NCBI GenBank assembly: GCA_029990175.1
Contig: JARKIP010000033.1
Coordinates: 1,798,001 to 1,862,000, forward strand
Origin: Petunia secreta
Lineage: Eukaryota; Streptophyta; Magnoliopsida; Solanales; Solanaceae
Length of the DNA: 64,000 nt
Reading direction: 5' to 3'
Made by a program: the position numbers and the translations under genes. Below, one piece after another: positions 11,884-23,830 of this stretch (positions are counted from its first letter, which is position 1; each line of letters opens with the position of its first letter). The notes beneath the pieces were generated by a model that had not been told where the DNA came from, searched no databases, and saw nothing but the letters and a program-made list of their open reading frames with translations.

Positions 11884-13839
11884 GTTTTTAAAAATAAAGG
11901 GGAAAAGAGATTTTTAAAAGTGTCGGCTCAGGTGTGTATGAATTGGGTGGAGGTTAGGGACGTCGATACGGCTGCGAACACGCCGGCCGGTCGTGTTTCC
12001 ATGGCAAGTACCGATCTCGTCACTCCACCACCGACTCGTTTGTAATAACATCTTATACACGTCATCATAGCCTTTTGTTTTTAGGGATGCGGGGAGGCGA
12101 TTGTTTATCTGTTCAAATCAGTAGGCCTCAAATAAATAATTATTTTCCTTGGCCGTGATTAGTATAACATCCGTCAATTCGTTTTGTATCCATCAATTCC
12201 ATGTATGTCCATCAATTCCTTGTGCAAGCCTCAAATTGAACAATCATCATCGGCCATATTCAGCGTATACTACGTAGTGTCCAAATCCCAGAGTAACAAA
12301 CTGCAAAACTCGGCAAAAGCAGTCAACCCAGGGGTTAAGAGGATAAATACAGTAGAAATGTTAGCAGCTGCACATCACTATGAAAAATCAGTCAACCACG
12401 ATATAGAGGTCAACAACAATTAGAAACCAGTGGAAATGTATGACGTCAATAAGAGACAAGTGACCGGAAGACAAAATTTCGGTGAGTGTGAATGATAAAA
12501 CAAGACCGAAATCAGCTTCTCAGTCATCATCACAGCAGCAATCGAAAGGGAGGAGCGACACCACTTTTGCCTAACAGCATTACTACTACTCCGATTCTCT
12601 GCTTTCCGAGCAAAACTCCCGTCTCCGGCGAACAACAACGGCGGTGGTGCAGACGAGAGGGAGGGTACAACTGCCAACGATTTTTTCTTTCAAATAACAC
12701 CGCGTTGTCGCCGCTACGCCAGTGGTGGTGCCAACACTCCTATATCTGCCCGTCAATCTCTCATACTTGTTTAGATCGATGGCTTCCACCGCCATTGGTG
12801 GCAATGGTGTCCCCACCACTGCCTTGGAATGGCTCCCCAATTTTCTCTTTTCTTTTCTCACTGTTCCCGATCTGCCCCTGCTTTTGTACTACTGTGGATT
12901 TTTTGTATGTTATGGGATAAAGAGAGTAGAGTGCGTGTTTCTGATCTCTGTTTTGGGTGGGTGTATGAGGAAGACGATGTGGAGGAGGCTCTTTATGTGT
13001 GTGTAAACTATTTTTGATTTGTGGGGTAGGAGACCCAAGAGGCAGTGGGTATATAGTGGGTATGCTGATGGTGCCTGATTCCGAAGGAGAGGAGGCCTTG
13101 GCTTCTTTTTAAGAAAATCCAAAATGAGCCGTTGGATTCGATGAGTTGGAGGGCAAAGATCGTGCCACGTAGGCACTTCCGGTGAGTGTATAAGTTTTGT
13201 GTGTGTGATTGTATATGTGTAATGCTGATGTGTAAGAAAAATGGGGCTTTGAGGGGTTGTACCACACGCCATAATGAATTGTACGCATGCTTTGGAGAGT
13301 GGTACTACACGCTTAGGATGAGTTGTACGTGTAGTATAATTTGGTTTTAGTGAGATGTAGGCTTAGGTGGCGTACACATGGACAAAATGTGATGACGAGG
13401 ACTAGGTGTGGTAGAAATATAGGTGTAAATTAGCAATTGGCTAGTATTTAATAAAAATACTTATAAATATGAATAATTAGTATAAAAATAGGGAATTTTG
13501 TAAATAAATATAAATAAACATATTTAATTATAAATAAAATATAAATGACCACAAATAATACTAATTAGATATAAATAGCCACAAATAATTATTAAATAAT
13601 ATCGTAATGTGTTAAATTACACAAATAGCGCATGTAAGTTAGAAAATAGCCCTAATGAATGCAATTACGTAATTATAATCACAATTAAATAATTACTATA
13701 TAAATAGAAAATTAATAATAATATTACACACGTAAATGCATGTTGTCTAATGCAGTTTTATTGGGAAAACTACTATTATCAATTTTTATTAAATATAGGC
13801 AAATCGCGAAAAATGGAGGGACAAAATTGAGTGTCAACA
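11156..13839 (-). repeat. 3' LTR of the nested LARD-like element
   Basis: In element sense it runs from TGTTGACACTC (plus 13,839 leftwards) to a decayed end near 11,156. It matches the right LTR through almost its whole length with scattered substitutions. It keeps about 200 bases between two ATT/AAT microsatellite blocks (about 11,590-11,880) that the right LTR lacks. Small ORFs here (for example 12,492-12,920) recur in the other LTR and are not genes. Confidence 0.9.
11588..11882. repeat. ATT/AAT microsatellite in LTR, with ATG run
   Basis: Long AAT/ATA runs lie on either side of a unique piece (about 11,655-11,770), and a short GAT run is at about 11,803-11,828. The apparent Met/Ile-rich ORF across it is a repeat artefact. 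The partner block in the other LTR is at about 20,258-20,336. Confidence 0.9.
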
Positions 13840-13860
13840 GCTGCCCCTCTTTGTCCGGGG
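13840..13860 (-). other. Polypurine tract of the LARD-like element
   Basis: On the minus strand this reads CCCCGGACAAAGAGGGGCAGC and directly precedes the LTR start TGTTGACAC. It primes plus-strand DNA synthesis in this family. Nearly the same sequence precedes the host LTR (24,117-24,136) and, more diverged, the right-hand element LTR (61,820-61,840). Confidence 0.85.
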
Positions 13861-13977
13861 ATGATGAAAGAGTCTTCGGGTAAAGATAGTTGATGGAGTA
13901 GCCAATTTTGTCACGACTGGTAGGCAAAATGAGGGGAGTTTTGGGGGTGTTTTTGGGCCGAACCCTGGTCTCTGAGT

Positions 13978-14023
13978 TGCCTACATATCTCGGGTTTCAC
14001 GAGAATCAGGCCGTGTGTAGTTC
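13978..14023 (-). other. Conserved Tat 3' UTR block (second copy)
   Basis: In element sense: GAACTAC, a short variable piece, CTGATTCTCG, a loop, CGAGATATGTAGGC. It aligns with host 11,006-11,050 and with 61,973-62,014. The small stem TCTCG/CGAGA replaces ATTCC/GGGAT of the other two elements, so the pairing is kept with different bases. Confidence 0.6.
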
Positions 14024-14799
14024 TAAAATGACATGCTGCCTGTGTGAGATATTTATGATGCACGATTTTGGATGTAAAGACTAAACTTATCCTAGTTTGT
14101 AAAGTTTAGATTCGTGTATGCTTTGCCTTTTGGCAAGATGAATGAAGAATAAAGTAAAGGTATTGTCGGAGATGAAATGACATCGATAGATCGAGCGTGG
14201 GAAAAGAGGTTTATAATCATTCTAGTTATGAAGATGTGGTGCACGACACACCCATAAAGAGGAGTTTACACGGATATAGTTTCCATTTCATCTCGATAAA
14301 TGGGTCATCTTGCCTTCAATATTGCCTTGAAAGAGCTTGGAAACGTTTGGGGAGCGAGTCTTATGAATGCGCACGATTCAAGCAGACGGGCACGATTAAG
14401 CACGAAAATAAGCACGATTGACGCAGATGGATCCGAATAGGAAGGAATACGAAACTGACGTCCAATCAACAAGGAAGGATTAGGTAGACCACTGGTGCGA
14501 GTATGGAATTGTAGCTTGGAACTCGGCAAGATAGGTAGCTTGCGGGTGTAGCAACAGGCATTGTCTGTAGGGTTAGGCTTTGCTTTGCGTGATTTTGAGG
14601 CTTTGCGGTTGTATAATTGCTAGTGATTTTGGGAGTAGGAGCGAGAGTATGGCATAGGGGTTTGTCGAGAGATCAGGGAGTACCCTGCAGTAAAATCATG
14701 ATAAATGCAATAGATATAAAGATAGAGTAAAGTAAACTTCCCTGTTGAGTCGAGTGGTTGTTTTGTCTTGTACTTGTTTGATTGATGTCTCGTCCGAAT

Positions 14800-15795
14800 G
14801 TATTTCCAATGCTATGCCCACCGATGCGGACCTTGCTCTGCTGCAAATTGTTGTCATGTTCACCACTGCGAACCTTTTATATCTGCCGACGTAGATTCTA
14901 TGCTTTTTCAAATAATGTCATGTCCACCGATGCTGACCCTATATATCCACCGACATGGATTCTATGCCTCTCAAATTGATGTCATGTCCACCGCTGCGGA
15001 CCCTATATATCCGCCGACATGGATTATATGCCTGTCATGCCCACCGCTGCGGACCCTATATATCCACCGACATGGATTCTATGCATGTCATGCCCATCGT
15101 TGGGGATCCTATATATCCACCGACATAGATTCTATGCATGTCATGTCCACCGATGAGGACCCTATATATCCACCGACATGGATTCTAATATGTCATGTCC
15201 ACCGATGCAGACCATATATATCCACCGACATGGATTCTAATATGTCATGTCCACCGATGCAGACCCTATATATCTACCAACATGGATTCTATGCATGTCA
15301 TGTCCACCAATGCAGACCCTATATATCCACCGACATGGATTCTAATATGTCATATCCACCGATGCAGACCCTATATATCCACCGACATGGATTCTAATAA
15401 GTCATGTCCAAAGATGTAGACCCCATATATCCACCGACATGGATTCTATGCATGTCATGTCCACCAACGCAGACCCTATATATCCACCGACATGGATTCT
15501 ATGCCTCTCAAATAGATGTCATGTCCACCACTGCGGACCCTATATATCTACCGACATGGATTCTATGCATGTCATGCCTACCGACGCGGACCCTATACAT
15601 CCACCGACATGGATTCTATGCATGTCATGTCCACCAACGCGGACCCTATATATCCACCAACATGGATTCTATGCCTCTTAAATTGATGTCATGTCCGCCG
15701 TTGCGGACCCTATATATCCAGCGACATGGATTCTATACATGTCATGCCCACCGATGCTGACCCTATATATCTACCGACATGGATTCTATATATGT
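14800..15795. repeat. Minisatellite, unit about 53 bp, in LARD 3' UTR
   Basis: Some 18 tandem units contain CATGTCCACCGATGC, GGACCCTATATATCC and ACCGACATGGATTCTATG. A few units carry an extra CTCTCAAATTGATGT piece. Units differ by scattered substitutions and have no unique spacers. ORFs through it (up to 199 codons) stay open only because the unit lacks stops in some frames. Confidence 0.95.
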
Positions 15796-16099
15796 CAAAT
15801 TGATGAATGTTGCTTTGCAAGAGTTGTTAGGCATACTCGGTACCTGTATAAACCTGTAATCAAAGACAATTTATGTTTTTTTTGTAGGGAAGGTCGACTT
15901 GCATTAATTGTTGTGTTGCGCTTTGCTGCTATATCTTGTATATATTTTCTCTTGTCATGATGTTTCTTCATAAGGTTGTCTACCCTTCGGGCTGTATACC
16001 CTGCAAGCAAAAGTAAAGTAAAGTACGACAAATAGAGTGCTATCATTGTGTCATGCAATGTGCTAAGGAGGCTATCGTGTTGCTATTGTGAGGACTTTT

Positions 16100-16190
16100 G
16101 TTGAAATTTTTGAGGGGAAAAATTTCTGCCCAGTGTAAAGCTTGCGTCTTTTTGGAATTTTAGGGGATCTTCAAAAATTCTGCCCCAGTT
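16100..16190 (-). other. Two hairpin units anchored by GGGCAGAA
   Basis: On the minus strand, ACTGGGGCAGAATTTTTG at about 16,172-16,189 starts a unit with a 7-bp stem (GAATTTT/AAAATTC). ACTGGGCAGAAATTTTT at about 16,118-16,134 starts a second with a perfect 9-bp stem (GAAATTTTT/AAAAATTTC; arms within 16,103-16,126). The same unit occurs in the host 3' UTR, in the sense orientation of each element. Confidence 0.6.
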
Positions 16191-16199
16191 TATTGCCTA

Positions 16200-18000
16200 T
16201 GCCATATCACAAGAGAGAGTGGTTGCATTGCAATGAACACCAATGTATTGTCTAAAATTTGCATTCGTCCTTTGGTATGACGATTGGGTATATCGATGAT
16301 TATGAGTATGTGGATATTTGCATACTCAGACTGCGGTTTGATGTTTGGATTTTGCCGGATTTGGAGATTGTCCAAGATTGTATTTGTCTTAGGTTGTGAT
16401 GGGTGTCTTCATGTTTTGTATTTTTGTTTTCGAAAGTCATGGAGCTAACTTCGATGGATCGGTTTGCGCAAAAAGTGTTTTTTTTTTTTTTTTGTGGTTT
16501 GGGAGTTGCATTTTCCCTTTGTTGGTTTTTGTTGTACCACTGTTTTGCTTTGGGTCAGTCAGACTTTGAACTTTGCGTTTTAGTGCTGGATATCTTACGA
16601 TGTCATGGTATTGAATGTTTCAGTGATGGGTGTTGATCTCGTTGGATCGAATTTAGGAATGGGTATCTAGGGAGTAGTTTGTTTGCTAGTTGCAATGTCA
16701 TTTGATTGGGCTAAAGGAACAAAGGCATGAGGTTTTGTCTTTCGAGCTCGCTAAGATTGTTGTTGAAAGTCTTGACAGAGGGGATGTTGTTTATTGTGTG
16801 AATTGGGTGCAGTGTGAGGTTGTGAATTTGCCGGCTTTGTTGTATAGTGACTGGATTTCTTTGTCCTGACTCTTTGTGTGACTATAATGCAGGCCGTACT
16901 GTATTGGGATTGTCTACATTCTCTTGGTGTTATATGTTGGTTGTTCAAAGGACTTTGTTGCAGAGGAAAGTCTTTTCAGCTTGGCTTGTCATTTCGGCTT
17001 TTTTAAATGCAAATTCCTGACCAACTTCGGTGTTCAAGTACGATGCAACCGTAACAGAATGGTGAAATGCACAAAACTGTGTGGGCACATTAGCAAAAAT
17101 GACACGTAAGCTTAAGAGAATGCCTAGACCGCAGATGATGGATTAGCGCTTTGAATTTGGAGGTTGTGATAGAATGCACATGTATCACAAGAGATTGACT
17201 GAGTGCTTTATGTAGCAGACAAGTTAAGGATTTTGGTCAAACGACCAATGCTTGATCAAAAAGGAGATGAGGGTTTGAATATCAACGGAAAGTGGTAAAG
17301 ATGTTGTGCAAGAAATAGATTGTGTTGTGCGACGGAAAATATCTTTTGCCTTGGTATTCGACTTAACTCAACCTTTGGACAATAGGTTTTGATTTTGATA
17401 GTGAGTTAGAGATAGTTTGGACATGTGAAAGATTTTAAATATCAGAATTTGGGTGGAGATGAGATGCCTTCCCGGGGAAGAGATGGGATTTGGAGAAAGG
17501 ATTCCTTTAGGGATCTAGAGCAACAAACAAATTCAATGCAGTGCACACATATCAAATAAGAAATGCATCCTACAATGCAAATGAGCGTTTTACGCACGAC
17601 GATTTTGCGAAGCGCTCACTGCCACACACATCATTTTATTTGCTAACAAAATGCGGAGCCTAAAGGAGAATTACATTTATTGTATTCGCTCATATTGACA
17701 CAATGTAAGCGAAGGAAAAAAATAAATACTGTTAGGAAATTATATCATAGCCAGGAAAATATTTACATGCTGATCCATCCTCAGAAGATTCTAACTGAGG
17801 GATTTCAGTGACCATATCAAACGTTCTATTGGCCGTGATCTTTTGAAAAGGGTGAAGGACGGTAGAAAAGGGAGAAGAGAAATGCCTAAGATTCGCTTTA
17901 TTGCGAGCAAAACGATCAACGTGTGGTACAAGCTTTTGAAACAATGTGACAAGGAATATGAAGAGATGTGTCGTTGTGGGTTGAGAACTCTTTAGACACT
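16200..18000. other. LARD interior without recognisable genes
   Basis: No domain, strong ORF or tandem repeat is recognised. A T-run is at about 16,480-16,495. The longest ORF (17,732-18,103, minus, 123 codons) resembles nothing I know and has no family features. Confidence 0.5.
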
Positions 18001-18009
18001 TTAGTCGGA

Positions 18010-19610
18010 AATTGCTAATGGACCTTTGACATACCAAGGATGTCATAGTCTTTATATAATGCTTATAGGATAAACGTGTGTTATGTGTCATGCCATCTAT
18101 CAAGCAGTCATTTCTGCTTCAAAACGGGTTTTTAATACCTCTTTGGTTACCATTCGTGCCTTTGAATGGCATTGAATACAGAATAATGCCAACTGTTTAT
18201 GGATAAAAAATCATTTCTAATTCGATTTGGGCTTTTAACGCCCATTGGGTAACCTTTGTGCCTTTGAATAGCACTGAATGCAGAACAACGTCAATAAACG
18301 GTCCACATTTTGCACGTTCAACCCTTTAAGCAAATGCAAATAAATCATGTTCAACACTCTTTGGGGTTTGAAAACCCGTTCGGATTGTTTGAACAAGTTG
18401 GCCTATTGGACTTGAGAACAAGTCTACTAATGATATATCATGATGCATGATTCCTAATGCCGTTACTAAGGAATGGAGTTAGCTAGACCAGGTTTTATTT
18501 CCCAAGAGAACGGCTCGGGAGCGGGAACGTCTCGGACCAAATAGGTTCCAAGTCGTTCCCCTTAAAGGAATTTTTATCTGAGGGAAGAGGTGGTTGTAAC
18601 CACCGTGTTTTCAACGCACGATATAGAAAGTTGCCAGGAGTGGCGGAAGGTATGCATGCACAAGTTAAAAATGTACGAGTTTTAAAAGAAATGCGCAAGT
18701 CCACCTTGGGAGTGGGAGTAAAACTTAAACATGAAAAAATAAGTTAGTGCAAAGCATATCATGTTTTATAATGCAAGAAAAATCAATACACATAATATGC
18801 ATGAAGGGCGTCATATGCTGACGCTTTTGGACGAAATTGGCTAAAGGACTTTAACATGCCAAGGATGTTAAGCCTTCCTAATTTTGATTATGGTATTTAA
18901 AATTGAACGAGTGACGAGTATTTTGCATCATCCCATTTATTCTCATAACCCCCAGAAAAATAAATAAAAAATAATTTTATTAAATAAATGTAGAAATACC
19001 ACATTTTTTCTTTTAGGTAAATAGGAATAAATAAGTGATCTTGTTACATTAAAAGTAAAAGAAATTAATTTGAAGCCTATGATTTTGTTTACATAAAAGT
19101 AGAAAATTAACTTCGTTCATGGCCCAAAAATAATTTTATAAAATAATTAATTTTGTTGTATAAATATAGAAATAATAATTTTAGGTAAATAGAAATAAAT
19201 AATTTTGATTTTGTTATGAGAACCAACTTTTATGTGAACAAATGATCTACATTAGACACGTTCAACTTTAAATAAATGCACACATAACATATTTAAATGT
19301 CCCATAGGGTCGAAAACCGTTCGGTTCATTTAAATATGGTGAACTAATAGACTTAGACATGCACCGAAGTCAAAATTTTCTTAAACATGACATGATGCAT
19401 GATTCCTAGGCAAGAGTCTCCACTAAGAGTTGGGTAATTCTAGATACGGTTCCCCAAGGCGGTCGGCCAAGGAGTGGGATCATTTGAAATTGTTGGCTGT
19501 ACCACAGACCAAGGTTTTTTGTGGTGAAGCGACCGTGGGATCCACGTAATCGCCGTGTGTGTCTAAAGTGTCGTTTCCCAGGAGTGGGGGAAGTGTAAGT
19601 GACATGAAAA
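18010..19610 (-). repeat. Diverged tandem duplication (about 0.8 kb) in LARD 5' leader
   Basis: Two units, about 18,010-18,720 and 18,838-19,600, share ordered landmarks. These are a GCTAA..GGAC..TTTGACAT/TTTAACAT..CCAAGGATGT block, GTTCAACTTT/GTTCAACCCT with CCGTTCGG, CATGATGCATGATTCCT, and CCAGGAGTGG near the right end. They are much more diverged than the LTRs, so the duplication is older than this insertion. No coding potential is seen. Confidence 0.6.
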
Positions 19611-19786
19611 AATAATGAAATATAATCAAACAATTCGAGAATAAAATACAGAAATAAAAAAAAAATAAACCTTAATCCTGATTATATTTCCAATTACAGA
19701 AAAAAATTAGTATCGAAATAAATGATAAGAAGATAAAGCAAGTAAAGAATCCCAATTTAAAGTCCGTTATGGTTTGAATCTTGATA

Positions 19787-19804
19787 TCCCCAGCGGAGTC
19801 GCCA
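19787..19804 (-). other. Primer binding site of the LARD-like element
   Basis: The minus strand reads TGGCGACTCCGCTGGGGA, three bases inside the 5' LTR end. From memory this type of PBS is complementary to the 3' end of a tRNA-Arg, as used by Ogre-type elements. It fixes the element as minus strand. Confidence 0.85.
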
Positions 19805-19807
19805 TTC

Positions 19808-20258
19808 TGTTATACCCGATTTTGGACTCAACTCAAGGCGAGTCGGGTTTCGGATTTGACTGGATGAACTCGTTTGAGTTTAGAGTTGGAGTCGCCACCT
19901 AATAGAGTTTCTAAGGTATATTAGGTCACATATTTTGTTTCTAGCCAATTTTAACAATTATCTCCTAAACTTAGTCTACGAACCAGAAATTCTAGGTAAG
20001 AGGTTCAAGTAAACTCGAGAGGAAGGGGTTAGGCACCTCTCGAGCCCCACCAAATGTGGTTACCGGCCGGACTTTATAATTGGGATTCAAAATAAGTAAC
20101 TAAGCAATTTAAACTAACTAATTAGATATAGGCAAATAACTAGATGATATAATAATTAAGATAAGAGGTCCTAATAGGCTTCCTCCTTAAGGATTGCACC
20201 TTGCAAAAAAGATAAAAATGAATTAGTAAAACACTAATAAATACTAAATTGTAATAAA

Positions 20259-20337
<79 letters not shown>

Positions 20338-22518
20338 GTTTTTAAAACTAAAGGGGGAAAGGAATTTTTAAAAGTGTCGGCTCAGGTGTGTATGAATTGG
20401 GTGGAGGTTAGGGACGTCGATACGGCTGCGAACACGTCGGCCGGTCGTGTTGCCATGCCATGTACCGGTCTCGTCACTCCACCACCGGCTCGTTTGTAAT
20501 AACAGCTTATACACGTCATCATAGCCTTTTGTTTTTAGGAATGCGGGGAGGGGACTGTTTATCTGTTCAAATCAGTAGGCCTCAAATAAATAATTATTCT
20601 CCTTGGTCGTGATTAGTGTAACATCCAATTCGTTTTGTATCCATCAATTCCATGTATGCCAATCAATTCCTTGTGCAAGCCTCAAATTGAACTATCATCA
20701 TAGGCCATATTCAGCGTATACTACGTAGTGTCCAAATCCCAGCGTAACAAACTGCAAAACTCGGCAAAAGCAGTCAACCCAGGGGTTAAGAGGATAAATA
20801 CAGTAGAAATGTTAGCAGCTGCACATCACAATGAAAAATCAGTCAACCACGATATAGAGGTCAACAACAATTAGAAACCAGTGGAAATGTATGACGTCAA
20901 TAAGAGACAAGTGACCGGAAGACAAAATTTCAGTGAGTGTGAATGATAAAACAAGACCGAAATCAGCTTCTCAGTCATCATCACAGCAGCAATCGAATGG
21001 GAGGAGCGACACCACTTTTGCCTAACAGCGTCACTACTACTCCGATTCTCTGCTTTCCGAGCAAAACTCCCGTCTCCGGCGAACAACAACGGCGGTGGTG
21101 CAGACGAGAGGGAGGGTACAACTGCCAACGATTTTTTCTTTCAAATAACACCGCGTTGTCGCCGCTACGCCAGTGGTGGTGCCAACACTCCTATATCTGC
21201 CCGTCAATCTCTCATACTTGTTTAGATCGATGGCTTCCACCGCCATTGGTGGCAATGGTGTCCCCACCACTGCCTTGGAATGGCTCCCCAATTTCCCCTT
21301 TTCTTTTCTCACTGTTCCCGATCTGCCCCTGCTTTTGTACTACTATGGATTTTGTGTGTGTTATGGGATAAAGAGAGTAGAGTGCGTGTTTCTGATCTCT
21401 TTTGGGTGGGTGTATGAGGAAGACGATGTGGAGGAGGCTTTGTATGTGTGTGTACACTGTTTTAGATTTTATGGGGAAGGAGACCCAAGAGGCAGTGGGT
21501 ATGCTGATGGTGTCTGATTCCGAAGGAGAGGAGGCCTTGGCTTGTTTTTAAGAAAATCCTAAATGAGCCGTTGGATTCGATGAGTTGGAGGGCAAAGATC
21601 GTGCCACGTAGGCACTTCGGGTGAGTGTATAAATTTTGTGTGTGTGATTGTATATGTGTAATGCTGATGTGTAAGGAAAATGGGGCTTTGAGGGGCTGCA
21701 CCACACGCTATAATGAATTGTACGCATGCTTTGGAGAGTGGTACTACACGCTTAGGATGAGTTGTACATGTAGTATAATTGTGTTTTAGTGAGATGTAGG
21801 CTTAGGTGGCGTACACATGGACAAAAGGTGATGACGAGGACTAGGTGTGGTTGAAATATAGGTGTAAATTAGTAATTGGCTAGTATTTAATTAAAATACT
21901 TATAAATATGAATAATTAGTATAAAAATAGAAAATTTTGTAGATAATTATAAATAAATGCATTTAATTATAAATAAATATAAATGACCACAAATAATACT
22001 AATTAGATATAAATAGCCACAAATAATTATTAAATAATATCGTAATGTGTTAAATTACACAAATAGCACACGTATTTTAGAAAATAGACCTAATGTATGC
22101 AATTACGTAATTATAATCACAATTAAATAAATACTCCCTCCGTCCCAAAATGACTGTCTGGGTTTGACTTGGTGCGGAGTTTAAGAAAATAATGAAGACT
22201 TTTAAATCATGTGGTTTAAAACTAAAGTTGTGTGTAATGTGGGCTAATGTCTCTAAATCTTGTGATCCAAAACAAATCTTGGAATTAAAGAGTTGCCATA
22301 AAAGGAAAGAGGCACTCATTTTGGGACAAACAAAAAAAGAAAGATAGACACTCATTTTGGGACGGAGGGAGTACTATATAAATAGGAAATTAATAATAAT
22401 ATTACACACGTAAATGCATGTTGTCTAATGCTGTTTTATTTGAAAAACTAGTATTATCAATTTTAATTAAATATAGTCAAAATCGCGAAAAATGGAGGGA
22501 CAAAATTGGGTGTCAACA
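19808..22518 (-). repeat. 5' LTR of the nested LARD-like element
   Basis: It has TG..CA ends on the plus strand (TGTTATACCCG to GTGTCAACA). It is highly similar to 11,156-13,839, apart from a MITE insertion (22,134-22,371), a shorter ATT tract (20,258-20,336) and small indels. ORFs at 20,871-21,517 mirror those of the left LTR and are not genes. Confidence 0.9.
22134..22371. mobile_element. Stowaway-type MITE (238 bp) in 5' LTR
   Basis: The termini CTCCCTCCGTCCCA and TGGGACGGAGGGAG are inverted repeats typical of Stowaway (Tc1/mariner-type) MITEs. TA flanks each side (22,132-22,133 and 22,372-22,373). The left LTR has the uninterrupted site ATTACTATATAA at the matching place (about 13,690-13,702), which confirms the edges and a TA duplication. 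Confidence 0.95.
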
Positions 22519-22949
22519 CTTAGTCGACACTGGGGCAGAAATTTTTGAGGATCTCCTCAAAAATTTAAAACGCGAACTGGTGCAGAATTTTGAGGTCACC
22601 TTCAAAATTCATTTCATGGAGTTTAGAACAGCATGAAGAGCGACAACGATAGCTTTACACAACGCGACTTGTGACTCAATGGGATAAAATATTTCACTTA
22701 GTTTCTTTCTCATAAAAGCTTTTTCAAAACATTTGCATTATTTACTACATTATATATATCCCTACTAGCTCGGCCAAGGTCCCGACACTCATGGGCAGCA
22801 AGCGCGAAGCGAGCCAAGAATGCACAAACCGAACCACCCCGCACAACTCACCAATATTTCTTTGGATGCAGGCACAAAGATACGCAACTCGGCAACGCAT
22901 GACAGACATGTTTCGACAAAGGTTATCAAATTCCTCCTATCACATTTAA
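22519..22949 (+). other. Host 3' UTR resumes: two hairpin units, then unique sequence
   Basis: ACACTGGGGCAGAA at 22,527-22,540 leads into a perfect 13-bp inverted repeat (AAATTTTTGAGGA, loop TC, TCCTCAAAAATTT; 22,539-22,566). A second unit, ACTGGTGCAGAA at 22,576-22,587, has a 9-bp stem (GAATTTTGA/TCAAAATTC; 22,585-22,610). From 22,640 to 22,949 I see no gene or repeat. Confidence 0.6.
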
Positions 22950-23830
22950 ATTAGCTGAGGGTACACAGCCCGAAGCGTCGGTTGAGGGTACTAAGCCCGA
23001 TATCGATTTGCATTAAAATTAGCTGAGGGTACAGAGCACGAAGCATCGGTTGAGGGTACACAGCCCGATATCGATTTTCATTTAAATTGGCTGAGGATAC
23101 ACAGCCCGAAGCGTCGGTTGAGGGTACACAGCCCGATATCGATTTTCATTAAATTTAGCTGAGGGTACACAGCCCGAAGCGTCGGTTGAGAGTACACAAC
23201 CCAATATCGATTAGCATTTAATTTAGCTGAGGGTACATAGCCCGAAGCGTCGGTTGAGGGTACACAGCCCGATATCGATTTGCATTTAAATTAGCTGAGG
23301 GTACACAGCTCGATGCGTCGGTTGAGGGTACACAGCGCGATATCGATTTGCATTTAATTTAGCTAAGGGTACACAGCCCGAAGCGTTGCTTGAGAGTACA
23401 CAGCCCGATATAGATTTGTCATTTAAATTAGCTGAGGGCACTCAGCCCGAAGCGTCGCTTAAGGGTATACAACCCGATATCAATTTATTATTTAAATTAG
23501 GTGAGGGTACACAGCCCGAAGCGTCAGTTGAGGGTACACAGCCCGATATCGATTTGCACTTAAATTAGCTGAGGGTACACAGTCCGAAGCGTCGGTTGAG
23601 GGTACACAGCCCGATATCGATTTGCATTTAATTTAGCTGAGGGTACATAGCCCGAAGCGTCGATTGAGGGTACACAGCCCGATATCGATTTGCATTTAAT
23701 TTAGCTGAGGGTACACAGCCCGAAGCGTCGATTGAGGGTACACAGCCCGATATCGATTTGTCATTTTAATTCCTTGCGGAGGGTACACAACCCAATGCAT
23801 CGACTGAGGGTACACAGCTCGATGTCAAAC
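22950..23830. repeat. 68-bp minisatellite in host 3' UTR
   Basis: About 13 units of 68 bp contain TTAGCTGAGGGTACACAGC, CCGAAGCGTCGGTTGAGG and CCGATATCGATTTGCATTTA. Each unit is itself a diverged doublet, with GAGGGTACACAGCCCGA appearing twice 27 bases apart. Boundary units are degenerate. Confidence 0.95.

Larger units (their letters stand above)
11156..22518 (-). mobile_element. Nested non-autonomous LTR retrotransposon (LARD-like), Tat-related
   Basis: Two long direct repeats (11,156-13,839 and 19,808-22,518) flank a 5.97-kb interior. Orientation is minus: the PBS complement lies at 19,787-19,804, next to the right LTR, and a PPT lies next to the left LTR. The interior has no gag, RT or integrase I can recognise, only short ORFs, a minisatellite, hairpin units and a diverged duplication. 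Candidate target-site duplication TTAGT is at 11,155-11,159 and 22,520-22,524, though the left LTR terminus has decayed and the exact edge is uncertain. Shared PBS type, PPT, LTR tail and hairpins tie it to the Tat lineage, so trans-mobilisation by an autonomous Tat element is likely. Confidence 0.85.

Noticed and set aside
11788..12045. ORF starting with a Met/Ile run
   Set aside because: It is translation of ATG and ATA/AAT microsatellites.
12492..12920. 142-codon ORF, also at 20,943-21,371
   Set aside because: The same ORF occurs in both LTRs with frame-disturbing differences nearby and has overlapping ORFs on the other strand; it is LTR sequence.
13041..13060. CACTATATACCCAC as a TATA box of the LARD LTR
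   Set aside because: The other LTR lacks this 11-base piece, which is a local duplication in one copy, so it is not a conserved promoter.
14798..15760. Overlapping ORFs of 80-199 codons on the plus strand
   Set aside because: They run through a 53-bp minisatellite in several frames at once; openness comes from the repeat unit, not from a protein.
22950..23830. Possible CRISPR-like array
   Set aside because: Repeats are directly tandem with no unique spacers, in plant retrotransposon DNA; it is a minisatellite.
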